Positions 1 to 8,891 are shown, numbered from the stretch's first letter. The stretch is 36,158 nt of DNA from Prosthecobacter sp. (GCA_030833205.1 JAURHS010000019.1:1-36158); one strand, 5' to 3'. Notes: generated from the sequence alone by a model not told the origin. A program made the numbers and translations.

Positions 1-41
1 CTGGTGTGGGCCAAGTCGAGATACTCTGCGGCACTGAACAT
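1..41 (-). CDS. Start of an unidentified gene, cut by the window edge
   Basis: An ATG at 41-39 opens a reading frame that runs to the window edge without a stop; the first 13 residues read MFSAAEYLDLAHT. It lies 12 bases after the frr stop on the same strand, so it may be cotranscribed with frr. The opening resembles, from memory only, the N-terminus of LbetaH-type nucleotidyl/acyl-transferase proteins in Verrucomicrobiota, but 13 residues cannot support a name. No Shine-Dalgarno motif precedes it. Confidence 0.3.
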   Translation of the reverse strand, partial: MFSAAEYLDLAHT

Positions 42-53
42 GAGGCGGATGGC

Positions 54-620
54 TTAGACCGTGAGAACTTCCTTCTCCTTGGACGCCATGTGCCCCTCGA
101 TCTCTACGATCTTTTTATCGGTGAGGTTCTGCACTTCCTTCTCGAGGCGATGCTGGTCATCCTCGGTGATGTGGCCGTCCTTTTGACCCTTCTTGATCGC
201 CTCCAGGGCGTCGCGCCGAGCGCTGCGCACGCGAACCTTTGCCTCTTCGCCCATCTGCTTGATGAGCTTGACCATCTGCTCGCGCCGTTCGTGCGAGAGG
301 GCAGGGATGGGAAGGCGGATGACCTTGCCTTCAACACTGCCGTTGAGTCCGAGACGGGATTCACGGATGGCGCGGTCAATGTCTCCAAGCGTCGAGGAGT
401 CAAAGGGCTCGATGCGAATGAGACGAGCGTCTGGGGTGGTGATCATGGCCAGTTGCTTGAGCTTCATGTGTGAGCCGTAGCTGAGCACATGGACATCAAG
501 ACCCTCGACGAGGGCAGGTGAGGCTTTTCCGGTGCGCACGGCTGCGAATTCATGAACGGCGTATTCCACCGCCTTGGTCATGGCGTCTTCGCACTCGAGC
601 ATGGTCATTTCAGGGTCCAT
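54..620 (-). CDS. frr: Ribosome recycling factor
   Basis: Product of 188 residues, close to the usual 185. With EF-G, RRF splits the post-termination ribosome in the cytoplasm. Seen in the sequence: the near-universal segment AAVRTGKASPALVEGLDV (about 26-43), the domain-II stretch with ITTPDARLIRIEPFDSSTL (about 60-78), and the C-terminal helices of the three-helix bundle beginning at RLPIPALSHERREQMVKLIK. ATG 620 gives the usual N-terminus; a second ATG five codons in is possible. The leader before ATG is C/T-rich with no Shine-Dalgarno. It lies 73 bases after lepB on the same strand and may share its transcript. The common partner pyrH is not in view. Assignment is secure. Confidence 0.97.
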   Translation of the reverse strand: MDPEMTMLECEDAMTKAVEYAVHEFAAVRTGKASPALVEGLDVHVLSYGSHMKLKQLAMITTPDARLIRIEPFDSSTLGDIDRAIRESRLGLNGSVEGKVIRLPIPALSHERREQMVKLIKQMGEEAKVRVRSARRDALEAIKKGQKDGHITEDDQHRLEKEVQNLTDKKIVEIEGHMASKEKEVLTV

Positions 621-693
621 AGGATGGGGGGAAGGTTGAGGTATTGGCAGCGGGTGTCGGCAAAGTCCAGCGTTGAATTTCGTGGTCTAGTCC

Positions 694-1887
694 TCAGCGG
701 ATCCAGCCGAAGTGGCGGGTCAGTGGCCAGTAGCAGGCGAGGCCTGGCCCAACCAGATTGCGCTCGGGGACCGGGCCCCAGGCTCTCGAGTCGCTGCTGT
801 TGTAGCTGTTGTCGCCCATTGCGAAATAGTCTCCCGGGCGCAGGTGGATCTTGTTGATGTTGCCGCCGATCATTTCCGCGAAGCCGTACCCTCGGTAGCC
901 AGCGACTGGCTTGTCGCGTTCACCGGAGGCCACTCTTGAAATGCCGGGCTCAGCGGCTGGTTTGCCATTGATCAGCAACTTGGGCGAGTCCACCTCGAGC
1001 AGATCGCCTGGCAGGCCAGTGAGGCGCTTGATGTAGTACTGCGCTCCCTGCTCCTCGGGGACCTGAATGCCAGCAATGTGCTTGGTGGTGAAGACAAAGA
1101 CCTCGCCGCGCACTGGCCGCCTGAAGTGGTAGCTGAACTTGTCCACCAGCACATGGTCGCCATTGCGCACGATTCCGCTGGCAAGGAGCTGGCCCTTGCG
1201 GATGTGCTCGCCTCCGCGCAACCCGTAGACCATTCGACGGTCTGGTGTGTCGTTGCCTGCTTCCACGGGTTGGCTGTGAATGCGCTTGACCAGTTGCAGT
1301 TCATCCAGCAATTGGCGCTGCGGCGCATTGATGCGAAGACTGTGACCATCGCGGAAGTGCAGCTTGCAGTAGGGCATGAAAATCAGGAACCGGTGCTCCG
1401 TGATGGGTTGGCGATCGTCGAGGTAGCCCGTGTGATCAGAGACGGCATGGATGTAGCGTGTGCCGGTAAACCAAGAGGCAAGGTGCCCTAAAAAGCCTGG
1501 GCTAGGGTCGCTGGTGGTTGCCTCGGCCGTGATCCCGTTGAGGGTGGGCTGCATCGAGCCGGTGGGAATCTGGAAGGGCTGCACCAAGAAGGCGCGGATG
1601 CCCAACACGATGACCAGGGCAACCCACAGCATCTCCACATTCTCAGCGAGCACGCCTTGAGCCTGACCGGGGAGAGCGCCTCCACAATAATCGTTGAGGC
1701 TTTGACTCAGGGACTCCACCTCAGGACGCCGCCGCTGCTTGATGGCGGTGATCAGCGCAGAGCGCTGGCTGGCAATATGCTCCAGCTGCCCGGCAGAGAG
1801 CAGGTCGCGTTTGAAGTTCACGAAACGGTCCAGTCCCTTGAGAAGGAGTTTGGCCTGTTTGCAGTAGCGGGGCGTCAGCAGAACCAT
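694..1887 (-). CDS. lepB: Signal peptidase I, long form
   Basis: Membrane-bound serine protease (family S26) that removes signal peptides on the outer face of the cytoplasmic membrane; this suits a window rich in exported proteins. The 397-residue product has a hydrophobic anchor at about 86-102, the nucleophile motif PTGSMQPT (Ser111), the general-base Lys in GDHVLVDKFSYHF (Lys250), the RLTGLPGD box (about 288-295) and the C-terminal GDNSYNSSDSRAWG box (about 358-371). Ser and Lys are about 139 residues apart against about 55 in E. coli LepB, so there is a large insert. The frame stays open 73 codons further upstream, but that part covers the promoter region of the divergent gene at 2090 and looks non-coding, so ATG 1887 is chosen. 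A TAAAGT hexamer ends 7 bases before this ATG. Confidence 0.93.
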   Translation of the reverse strand: MVLLTPRYCKQAKLLLKGLDRFVNFKRDLLSAGQLEHIASQRSALITAIKQRRRPEVESLSQSLNDYCGGALPGQAQGVLAENVEMLWVALVIVLGIRAFLVQPFQIPTGSMQPTLNGITAEATTSDPSPGFLGHLASWFTGTRYIHAVSDHTGYLDDRQPITEHRFLIFMPYCKLHFRDGHSLRINAPQRQLLDELQLVKRIHSQPVEAGNDTPDRRMVYGLRGGEHIRKGQLLASGIVRNGDHVLVDKFSYHFRRPVRGEVFVFTTKHIAGIQVPEEQGAQYYIKRLTGLPGDLLEVDSPKLLINGKPAAEPGISRVASGERDKPVAGYRGYGFAEMIGGNINKIHLRPGDYFAMGDNSYNSSDSRAWGPVPERNLVGPGLACYWPLTRHFGWIR

Positions 1888-1962
1888 GGATAGCACTTTA
1901 CGGTGACACGGGAGGGCCCCGGCGGGCAAGTGGCATTTCCGCAAGATGAGCCGCCAAAGGAA

Positions 1963-1979
1963 TTGACCCTGAGGGTGAA
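1963..1979. promoter_or_regulatory. Near-perfect palindrome between lepB and the Gfo/Idh gene
   Basis: The 17-mer TTGACCCTGAGGGTGAA pairs with itself around a central G with one mismatch; its core ACCCT-G-AGGGT is perfect. It sits in the 202-base region between the divergent starts at 1887 and 2090, which holds no gene. It could be an operator; chance cannot be excluded in GC-rich DNA. Confidence 0.25.
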
Positions 1980-2089
1980 ATTGGCCACCATACCCCCCTG
2001 TTTTGGCGCAATGTCTATCGGAGTGGTCGCGTTTCCACTCCGTCTGTTCTTGCATCGGGCAGCATTCACCGAATCCAACCCCTCCCATC

Positions 2090-3559
2090 ATGAGCCTCAA
2101 TCTCATCTCCCGTCGTCACTTCCTCGGCCGCTCCTCCGGCCTGGCCGCCAGCGCTTTGGTCGGTCCAAATCTTTTGCTTCGCGGCCAGAATGGCGCTGGC
2201 AAGCGCCTGCGCATCGCCACCATCGGCGCCAATGGCAAGGGGCAGTCCGACACCCAGGGAGTCACGCTGGACCACGATATCGTCGCCTTGGTGGATGTGG
2301 ACAGCAAGCGGCTCGAAGCCGCGGCCAAACACCGTGAGAAGCATCATCTGGACAGCGGCAAGGCAACCGGTCAGGCGCCCAAGCTCTACTCTGACTTCCG
2401 CAAGATGTTTGATGAGATGGCCAACGAGATTGATGCCGTGATCGTCTCCACCCCAGACCACACCCATTATGTGGCCGCGATGCATGCCATCAAGCATGGC
2501 AAGCATGTCTGTGTGCAGAAGCCTCTCTGCAACTACATCGGCGAGGTTCGCGACCTGCATCAGGCTGCCAACAAGGCCGGGTTGACCACGCAGATGGGCA
2601 ACCAGGGACGCACCCAGGAAGGACAGCGCCTGGCCAAGGAGTGGATTGAGCAGGGCGCCATCGGTACCCTCAAGGAGATTCGTTTGTGGACCAATCGCCC
2701 GATCTGGCCCCAAGGCCCCAAGGCCAAGCGCGCCGCGCAGGCTCCCTCCGAGCTCAACTGGGATCTCTGGCTCTCCAGTGAGCCCAGCGAGCCCTACTTT
2801 GAGTTCGATCTTCCGCCCGCAGCCGAAGGCAGCAAGGGCAAGGGCAATCGCTTCGGCAACAGCGTGCATCCCTTTGCGTGGCGCGGTTGGTGGCAGTTTG
2901 GCAGCGGCGCTCTTGGCGACATGGGCTGTCACATCATGGACGCCAGCTTTGCGATTCTTGGTCAGTTGATCCCTGAGCGCATTGACGCAACCTCAAGCCC
3001 AATCAGTGAGTTCTGCGCACCGGTGTGGAGTGAGCTGGTGTACCACATGCCTGCCGGCAGGCATCCGGCGCTGAAGGTCAGCTGGCACGATGGCAGCAAG
3101 GATGGCAAGCCCAACAAGCCTGAGATCTCCCCTCACATGACCAGTGAACTCGCCCGTCGCGCCTTCGACAAGGCCAGCAGCGGCATGATGTTTATCGGCA
3201 CCGAGGGCACCGTGTTTGAGGGTGAGGCCTATTGCTCCAGCCCAGTGATCTACAACGAGGAGCGCTACACCCAGGTGCGCCTCGACATGAAGGCCGGCAA
3301 GATCAAGAAGACCGAGACCCGCTCGGTGATGCCCAACAACCCTCAGGGTGAGTGGGCCCATCATGTGGTCAATGGTGGCAAGCCCAGCTCAAACTTCGAT
3401 TACAGCTGCCCGCTGACCGAGTTTGTGCTGCTTGGCAATCTCGCGGTTCGCGCCCAGCAGAGCGTGCAGTGGGACAAGCAGGGCATGAAGGTCAGCAACA
3501 GTGAGTCGGCCAATCAGTTCGTCTCCCGCCCATCCTACCGCGACGGTTGGAAGGCGTAA
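2090..3559 (+). CDS. Tat-exported Gfo/Idh/MocA-family oxidoreductase
   Basis: Product of 489 residues with a twin-arginine signal (SRRHFLGRSSGLAASALVG, about 7-25), so it should be exported folded with its NAD(P) cofactor. The Rossmann-type segment RIATIGANGKGQSD follows (about 41-54), then STPDHTHYVAAMHAIKHGKH and VQKPL, the family's cofactor/catalytic Lys segment (QKPL instead of EKPL). The C-terminal part (GDMGCHIMD onward) fits the alpha/beta substrate domain. Tat-exported members of this family are abundant in Planctomycetes and Verrucomicrobia and are thought to act on sugars or cyclitols; the substrate here is unknown. ATG 2090 places the signal at the N-terminus; the frame is open 29 codons further up but that part is not signal-like. 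A terminator follows at 3596. Confidence 0.88.
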   Translation: MSLNLISRRHFLGRSSGLAASALVGPNLLLRGQNGAGKRLRIATIGANGKGQSDTQGVTLDHDIVALVDVDSKRLEAAAKHREKHHLDSGKATGQAPKLYSDFRKMFDEMANEIDAVIVSTPDHTHYVAAMHAIKHGKHVCVQKPLCNYIGEVRDLHQAANKAGLTTQMGNQGRTQEGQRLAKEWIEQGAIGTLKEIRLWTNRPIWPQGPKAKRAAQAPSELNWDLWLSSEPSEPYFEFDLPPAAEGSKGKGNRFGNSVHPFAWRGWWQFGSGALGDMGCHIMDASFAILGQLIPERIDATSSPISEFCAPVWSELVYHMPAGRHPALKVSWHDGSKDGKPNKPEISPHMTSELARRAFDKASSGMMFIGTEGTVFEGEAYCSSPVIYNEERYTQVRLDMKAGKIKKTETRSVMPNNPQGEWAHHVVNGGKPSSNFDYSCPLTEFVLLGNLAVRAQQSVQWDKQGMKVSNSESANQFVSRPSYRDGWKA

Positions 3560-3595
3560 GCCAAGGCGGTCATCCCCAAGACGGTCAGTCGCTTG

Positions 3596-3634
3596 GCGGC
3601 CCGGTTTTCCTGAAAAGGGGGCCGGGCCGCTTTG
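3596..3634 (+). terminator. Intrinsic terminator after the Gfo/Idh gene
   Basis: Perfect 9-bp stem GCGGCCCGG (3596-3604) with CCGGGCCGC (3622-3630), a 17-base loop in which TTTT and AAAA can also pair, followed by TTTG. It starts 36 bases after the stop at 3559 and separates this gene from speA. Confidence 0.75.
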
Positions 3635-3694
3635 TTGCCAGCCCCCAGGGGAGGCCATGCCGGGGGAGTTTCGCTGCCGAGGCGCAATCTTCAC

Positions 3695-3722
3695 TTTTCA
3701 AGCCGCCAATGGGGGGCATACT
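3695..3722 (+). promoter_or_regulatory. Possible promoter of speA
   Basis: TTTTCA (3695-3700), a 16-base spacer and CATACT (3717-3722). A start near 3730 would leave a 5' leader of about 13 bases before ATG 3743. The -35 is weak, so this is tentative. Confidence 0.35.
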
Positions 3723-3742
3723 CCGCAGCTCCCCGATCTGAC

Positions 3743-5686
3743 ATGGAACGACGCTCCAAATCCCCCGCTTGGTCCATTGAGGACAGCGCCAAAATCTACG
3801 GCATCCGCGAGTGGGGCCACACCTTCTTCGACATCTCCGCAAAGGGGGAGGTCGTGGTGCGCCTGAAAGACGGCAAGAAGACCAAACCCGTGTCCCTGCC
3901 GCAGATCGTGCGCGGCCTGCGCGACCGCGGCACGCAGCTTCCATTGTTGATTCGCTTTGGTGATCTGCTGCGCTGGCGCATTGACGAGCTCAACGAAGGG
4001 TTTGTCAACGCCATCGCCGAGGCCAAGTACCAGGGGGTTTACCGCGGGGTCTATCCCATCAAGGTCAATCAGCAGCAGGAAGTCATCGAGGAGATCACAC
4101 GCTATGGCCGCAAGTACCATTACGGTCTTGAGGCAGGCAGCAAGCCTGAGTTGATTGCGGCTCTGGCCTACATGCACGATCCGCAGGCCTACATTGTCTG
4201 CAATGGCTACAAGGACGAGGAGTTCATTGATCTGGCGCTCAACGCGCAGAAGATGGGCCTGCAGGTCATTTTGGTGCTGGAGATGCCCTCGGAGCTCGAG
4301 CTTATCTTGGAGCGCAGTCGCCGCATGGGGGTGCGCCCCACGCTTGGGGTCCGCTTCCGTTTGAGCACGGAGAGCGCCGGTCACTGGAGCGGCTCGGGAG
4401 GCGATGCCAGCGTGTTTGGCCTGAATATCTCCCAGCTCATGCGCGTGGTCGATGAGCTGAGAGAGCACGGCATGCTCGATTGCCTGCGCATGCTGCATTA
4501 CCATCAAGGCAGCCAGATTCCCAACATTCGTGCGATTCGGCAGGCCGTGACAGAGGCCACTCGAGTCTACTGTGGGCTGGTGCACGAGGGCGCGCGCATG
4601 GGCCTGTTGGATCTCGGCGGCGGCCTGGCCATCAGCTATGATGGCTTCAAGGGGGCAACCAGCGCCTCGAGCAACTATGGCACCAAGGAATATTGCGCTG
4701 ATGTCATCGAAGCCATCACCGAGGTCACGGCTGAAGCTGGCGTGCCGCACCCTGACATCATCACCGAGTCGGGTCGCGCCATCGTGGCCTATTACAGCGT
4801 GCTGGTGATCAATATTTTGGATGTCAATCGTTTCGAGCCCGCCCAGGGCCGTGGGGAGTTGAGTCGCGATGCTCCCGCCCTGGTGCGCAACCTGCACGAC
4901 CTGCTGCAGGAGCCCAAGCGCAATGGTGGTCGCATCTCCCGCGAGCGCGTTCAGGAAGTCTACAACGACGCGGTCTACTACCGCGACAAACTGCGCAGCG
5001 AGTTCAACTACGGCAAGGTCAGTCTGCGCGAGCGGTCACAGGGCGAGGAAATGTACTGGGAGATCATGACCTGGCTCTCAGGCAAAGTTCAGTCCCTTGG
5101 CATGGACCACAGCGAGATGGATCGCCTCTCGGCAGTGCTGACGGATTATTACTACGGCAACTTCTCGGTTTTCCAAAGCCTTCCAGACCTTTGGGCCATT
5201 GACCAGATCTTCCCGGTGATGCCAATCCATCGTCTTGGTGAAAAGCCGACGCGCCGCGCGGTGCTCTCTGACATCACCTGTGACAGCGATGGCAAGATTG
5301 CGCGCTTTGCCCACAGCGAGGAGATCAGCGGTTCACTGCCGCTGCATGATCCTGAGCTCGGCAAGGGCGGTGATTACATGCTGGGCATCTTCCTCGTGGG
5401 TGCCTATCAGGAGACCCTTGGCGATCTTCACAACCTGCTCGGAGACACCAATGTGGTGTCGGTCAGCATCGAGAACGGCAAGCTGAAGTACCGCCGTGAG
5501 CAGGAGGGTGACAGCGTCTCCGAGGTGTTGAGCTACTGTGAGTACAATCCCAAGGAGTTGGCGGATCGGTTCCGTGCGCTGGCGGAGAGTGCCGTGGTGT
5601 CGCGTCGGATCACGCCCTCCGAGCGCAAGCAGATCATGCAGGCCTTTGAAGAGGGCCTCCGTGGTTACACCTACTTCGAGAGTTGA
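3743..5686 (+). CDS. speA: Biosynthetic arginine decarboxylase
   Basis: PLP enzyme converting L-arginine to agmatine, the first step of the agmatine route to putrescine. The 647-residue product matches the usual 630-660. The N-terminus SIEDSAKIYGIREWG is typical; the fold-III decarboxylase barrel carries the PLP-binding Lys in VYPIKVNQQQEVIEEI (Lys107), LEAGSKPELIAAL, the HQGSQIPN segment, the PLP-phosphate-binding glycines LLDLGGGLAISYDG and ITESGRAIVAYY. The C-terminal barrel has DITCDSDGKI, whose Cys-Asp completes the active site of the neighbouring subunit. Start chosen at ATG 3743: the 37 upstream in-frame codons overlap the region after the terminator and lack family similarity. The argBDF genes in the window make its substrate. 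No other polyamine gene is seen. Confidence 0.96.
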   Translation: MERRSKSPAWSIEDSAKIYGIREWGHTFFDISAKGEVVVRLKDGKKTKPVSLPQIVRGLRDRGTQLPLLIRFGDLLRWRIDELNEGFVNAIAEAKYQGVYRGVYPIKVNQQQEVIEEITRYGRKYHYGLEAGSKPELIAALAYMHDPQAYIVCNGYKDEEFIDLALNAQKMGLQVILVLEMPSELELILERSRRMGVRPTLGVRFRLSTESAGHWSGSGGDASVFGLNISQLMRVVDELREHGMLDCLRMLHYHQGSQIPNIRAIRQAVTEATRVYCGLVHEGARMGLLDLGGGLAISYDGFKGATSASSNYGTKEYCADVIEAITEVTAEAGVPHPDIITESGRAIVAYYSVLVINILDVNRFEPAQGRGELSRDAPALVRNLHDLLQEPKRNGGRISRERVQEVYNDAVYYRDKLRSEFNYGKVSLRERSQGEEMYWEIMTWLSGKVQSLGMDHSEMDRLSAVLTDYYYGNFSVFQSLPDLWAIDQIFPVMPIHRLGEKPTRRAVLSDITCDSDGKIARFAHSEEISGSLPLHDPELGKGGDYMLGIFLVGAYQETLGDLHNLLGDTNVVSVSIENGKLKYRREQEGDSVSEVLSYCEYNPKELADRFRALAESAVVSRRITPSERKQIMQAFEEGLRGYTYFES

Positions 5687-5691
5687 GGCTC

Positions 5692-6525
5692 TCAGCCCAA
5701 AAAGGCGCTGGCGTTTTGATGCGCCAGGGCCTGATGGTCCAGCCCCGGCAGGCCAGCCTCCTGCAGCTTGAGCGGCAGCGCTGCGGCATAGAAGAAGGGG
5801 GCGTAGCTGCCTAGGCAGAGGCGGTCTTTTGGCCAGTGGCCCAGCAGACCTGCCAGGCCGGCTGCCCCCTCGATCATGGCGCTATCCAGCCAGAGGTTGC
5901 GACATCCCCTGAGCTGCACTTGGGCTTCTGTGGCATTGATGTTGAGCAACATCAGGCGCAGTTGGGGAAGGCGTTCGCAGATCGTTGGAACCTCCCGCAG
6001 TGAGAGTGGGGGCAGGGGGCGATCCTGGCGTTGCGTGCGCGCATCCTCAAACTTGGCAACGACCTGCACCGGCAGGCTGCGCTGACTGCACAGGGTGAGC
6101 AGCTCCCCGAGTGCCGGGTGTTTCCAGTCATAACCATGCAGGGATGGGCAAAGACGCAGCAGGGCCTTGCTCCGCGCCGTTGCCGCCAGCGCGGCTTCAA
6201 GATCACGGCGCCATGTCTGTTGAGAGAGGTCCAAGCTTTGCGCCGCGACTGAGCCCGGTAAGTCTGCGCAGCGCTGCCTGAGTTCCGCATTGAGAGCCTG
6301 GTGATTTGCCTCGCTGGAGAAGGCCCCAAAGTGACCCACCCAACCCTGCTTGAGTCCAAGGGCAGCCCATGAGCTGGGCGTGAATTGAGGCAAGTCGCGC
6401 CTTGGGTGATCCCCGATGTAGAGCTGGCAGTCCACGAGCGTCGCGGCAGGGGAGGCCAACTCCTCGCCGTGCACTCGGGCAAGGGCAATGGCGCTTGAAC
6501 TAAGGAGGAGGGTTCGACGCTTCAT
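5692..6525 (-). CDS. Exported amidohydrolase-fold protein lacking the metal ligands (likely pseudoenzyme)
   Basis: Product of 277 residues starting MKRRTLLLSSSAIALARVHG, a Sec/Tat-like signal with paired arginines. Its layout follows the amidohydrolase_2 protein encoded just upstream: strand 1 (LVDCQLYIGDH), a mid-protein LRLCPSLHGYDW segment, LRLMLLNINATEAQ and RLCLGSYAPFF. However the HxH of strand 1 is absent, the GHSGG His position is replaced within LNIN, and the GSD Asp is replaced by Tyr in GSYAPFF, so a catalytic metal site is unlikely. The start overlaps the stop of the gene before it by 4 bases, so translation is coupled. Its stop lies 5 bases from the speA stop (convergent). The fold assignment is inferred from motif alignment by eye. 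Confidence 0.6.
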   Translation of the reverse strand: MKRRTLLLSSSAIALARVHGEELASPAATLVDCQLYIGDHPRRDLPQFTPSSWAALGLKQGWVGHFGAFSSEANHQALNAELRQRCADLPGSVAAQSLDLSQQTWRRDLEAALAATARSKALLRLCPSLHGYDWKHPALGELLTLCSQRSLPVQVVAKFEDARTQRQDRPLPPLSLREVPTICERLPQLRLMLLNINATEAQVQLRGCRNLWLDSAMIEGAAGLAGLLGHWPKDRLCLGSYAPFFYAAALPLKLQEAGLPGLDHQALAHQNASAFLG

Positions 6526-7307
6526 AAGGCCATGCCTTTGGCTCTGAGAATGGGCGAGAGCAGGCGGCGAAGGTTGCCGCTGAGGATCAGTTCCTTGTCA
6601 GCGTTGCTCAGATCAGCGCCGTGAACCTTGGCCAGTTGGGAGGCAAAACTGCGGCCTCCGCAGTCGCTGCCGTAGAGCACGCGCCCTGGCCCCAGCAGGC
6701 GGCAGGCCGTTTCCGTGATGCCCCAAGTCGGATCGCTGCCGGCCAGGTCGGCGTGCAGGTTGGGTTGGTCCTTGATCGCTTGCAGGCCGAGTTCCCAGTT
6801 GCCGCCGCTATGTCCGCAGATCATCGGCACTGCAGGGAAGCGTTTTGCCAGGGCGACCAAGTCAGCCGGCGTGCTTTCCCCGGGCTCATTGCCGCCGGTC
6901 TTGATCCAGGTGTGCTGAAAAATCAGGGCCTTGAGGTCTGCGGCGCGATGAATGAGGGGATCAATCTTGGGGTCATGGCAGCGCTTGGCGACCCAGAGCT
7001 TGACTCCCACCATCGGACCGACGGCCACACAGCGTTCCAGCTCGGCGAGGCTTGCTTCGATGTGTTCTGCGCTGGTGTAGACAAAGCCAAGGAGCCGATC
7101 GGGGTGGGCCTTTAGCGCGCGCAAGACCTCGTCGTTTTGTTGGCGCAGCTCCTGGGGGCTTGGGTTCTTGGCCCACCGCATTCCCATGTATAGGCAAAGC
7201 CGCTCAATGCCCATGCGATCGGCAATTCGCAGCAGGGCACCAGCCCGCTCTTCCGGGCTGAGACCCGGCACTCCACTGAGATGACAATGCAGGTCCCAAA
7301 TGCGCAC
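6522..7307 (-). CDS. Amidohydrolase family 2 (metal-dependent TIM-barrel hydrolase)
   Basis: Product of 261 residues, cytoplasmic by sequence (no signal). Family features: DLHCHLS with the HxH metal ligands (Asp5, His7, His9), FQHTW (His132), ICGHSGGNWE (His166) and LYGSDCGGRS (Asp215), all in the order of the amidohydrolase_2 group (decarboxylases and hydrolases related to ACMSD). The substrate cannot be read from the sequence. It starts with GTG at 7307, 6 bases after the rseP stop, and its stop overlaps the start of the next, degenerate homologue, so the three genes probably form one transcript. Confidence 0.82.
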   Translation of the reverse strand: MRIWDLHCHLSGVPGLSPEERAGALLRIADRMGIERLCLYMGMRWAKNPSPQELRQQNDEVLRALKAHPDRLLGFVYTSAEHIEASLAELERCVAVGPMVGVKLWVAKRCHDPKIDPLIHRAADLKALIFQHTWIKTGGNEPGESTPADLVALAKRFPAVPMICGHSGGNWELGLQAIKDQPNLHADLAGSDPTWGITETACRLLGPGRVLYGSDCGGRSFASQLAKVHGADLSNADKELILSGNLRRLLSPILRAKGMAL

Positions 7308-7313
7308 CTGCCA

Positions 7314-8882
7314 TTAACGCGATTCAGGCGCCGCCTTTTCCAAAACAGGTGGTGGGGCCTTTTCCCGCTGTCCCGCTGGCAACCACAGAGGCTCCTCGGT
7401 CGCTGACTTGCCCTTGCTGCTGCGGCCCCCGCCAAAGATGTCACCGGCGTCCTTAAGCGTGACAAAAATCATGAAGCCAAACAGCATCAGCACGAAGAGC
7501 AATTGCACGGCCTCGAGCACCCGCATCGGGAGCGGTTTGCGGCGCACGGCCTCAGCGATGGCCAGCACGATGTGTCCGCCGTCAAGCACGGGGAAGGGAA
7601 GCAAGTTCATCAGGGCGAGATTGATGTTGAGCACCACACTGAACCAGAGCACCTGCAAAAGGGCCGCGGGGTCCTGCAGCAGATTGTAGTAGACGCGGCT
7701 GATGCCCAGCGGCCCGCTCATGTGAGCCGGGCTGATGTCTGAGCGCGGGGAGAAAAGCTTTTGCACCATGCCTACCAGAGCCCTGACGGAATCACTGACC
7801 TGCTCAAAGACGCCAGGGTGGGCGAGTTGACGGCGGCCCGTGGCGTGCCACTCAATGCCAAGCAAGGGTTGCGGGTAGGTGCTGGGATTGCCCTCTGGCA
7901 CCCGTGGCTTGAGTGAGATGCGCTGGTACTTGTCCGGACCGGAGCGAATCTCAATGGACAGCGTCGCACCTTGACTCGCACGAACCATCTCTCCGAGTTG
8001 GGCCCGATGCCATAGGGGGCGGTTGTCCACGGAGAGCAACTCGTCTCCAGGCTTCAGACCAGCGTCGGCCGCAGGGCTATGCGGGTAGACCCGGCCGACC
8101 ATTGGAGTCTCGCGGCCCATGATTCCCACCTCGCGCAGCGGTGGACGCTCCAGGAGTCCCGTGAAAAAACGGCCAATGGCACTCCATGCGCTCCCCTTGA
8201 TGGGAGGCTGGGGACTTGGATCCTCAAGGGCTGGGGTGACGGCAATGGGAGCGAGGACCTTGCCCTGGCGCTCGACCTCGAACTGGATCTGCTTCCCTTC
8301 GCTGGCGACGATGTTCCAGCGAATGCTGTCGGTGCTCATGCCCTCGAATCGGTTGACGGGATGGCCGTCAATGCGCAGCACCTTATCACCCGGTGCCAAG
8401 CCTGCCTTCTCGGCTGGGCTCCCTGCGGCGACATAGCCAATCGAGGTGGTGACAAAGGGTTCGGACTGAGGTTTCCCCAGCCAACTCACCGCAAGGGCAA
8501 AGCTGCAGGCCAGAAGAAAGCTGAACAGAGGGCCCGCAAACGCCACAATGATTTTGTCCATGGCCGTGATCGGCGGCAAGGCCTCACGGTCGCTGCCCGC
8601 GCCCTCAATGGCCTCCATGGGCGCCATTTGAGGGAGCTTGACGAATCCGCCTGCGGGAATGCAACCCAGGCCATACTCCACCCCATTGACCGTCTTTTTC
8701 CAGAGTGGCTTGCCAAACCACACATAGAAGGCGTCCACCTTGAGCCCCCGCCAGCGGGCGGCAAGAAAGTGGCCCAATTCATGGACCACAATCATCAGGT
8801 TGAATACCATCAGGACTTCAAAGACCAAAACAATGAAGTGCAGGGCCTCGCCGATGGGGCCTAGGAAACGGAGCCAATTCAT
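7314..8882 (-). CDS. rseP: Site-2 protease family zinc metalloprotease
   Basis: Intramembrane protease of family M50 that cleaves membrane-anchored regulators such as anti-sigma factors. The 522-residue product has the zinc motif HELGH at 34-38 in the first membrane segment, GCIPAGGFVKL, two PDZ domains (the first around SIGYVAAGSPAEKAGL and GDKVLRIDGHPV, the second around VYPHSPAADAGLKPGDELL) and the C-terminal LMNLLPFPVLDGGHI motif that supplies the third zinc ligand, followed by a last membrane helix. Two PDZ domains favour the RseP type. The start is ATG 8882; the in-frame 76-codon extension covers the promoter. Two amidohydrolase-fold genes follow directly. Its usual neighbours dxr and cdsA are absent, so the substrate pathway cannot be inferred from context. 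Confidence 0.92.
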   Translation of the reverse strand: MNWLRFLGPIGEALHFIVLVFEVLMVFNLMIVVHELGHFLAARWRGLKVDAFYVWFGKPLWKKTVNGVEYGLGCIPAGGFVKLPQMAPMEAIEGAGSDREALPPITAMDKIIVAFAGPLFSFLLACSFALAVSWLGKPQSEPFVTTSIGYVAAGSPAEKAGLAPGDKVLRIDGHPVNRFEGMSTDSIRWNIVASEGKQIQFEVERQGKVLAPIAVTPALEDPSPQPPIKGSAWSAIGRFFTGLLERPPLREVGIMGRETPMVGRVYPHSPAADAGLKPGDELLSVDNRPLWHRAQLGEMVRASQGATLSIEIRSGPDKYQRISLKPRVPEGNPSTYPQPLLGIEWHATGRRQLAHPGVFEQVSDSVRALVGMVQKLFSPRSDISPAHMSGPLGISRVYYNLLQDPAALLQVLWFSVVLNINLALMNLLPFPVLDGGHIVLAIAEAVRRKPLPMRVLEAVQLLFVLMLFGFMIFVTLKDAGDIFGGGRSSKGKSATEEPLWLPAGQREKAPPPVLEKAAPESR

Positions 8883-8891
8883 GAAGTGCCC

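Noticed and set aside
3698..4897. Open frame of 399 codons antisense to speA
   Set aside because: Shadow of a conserved gene.
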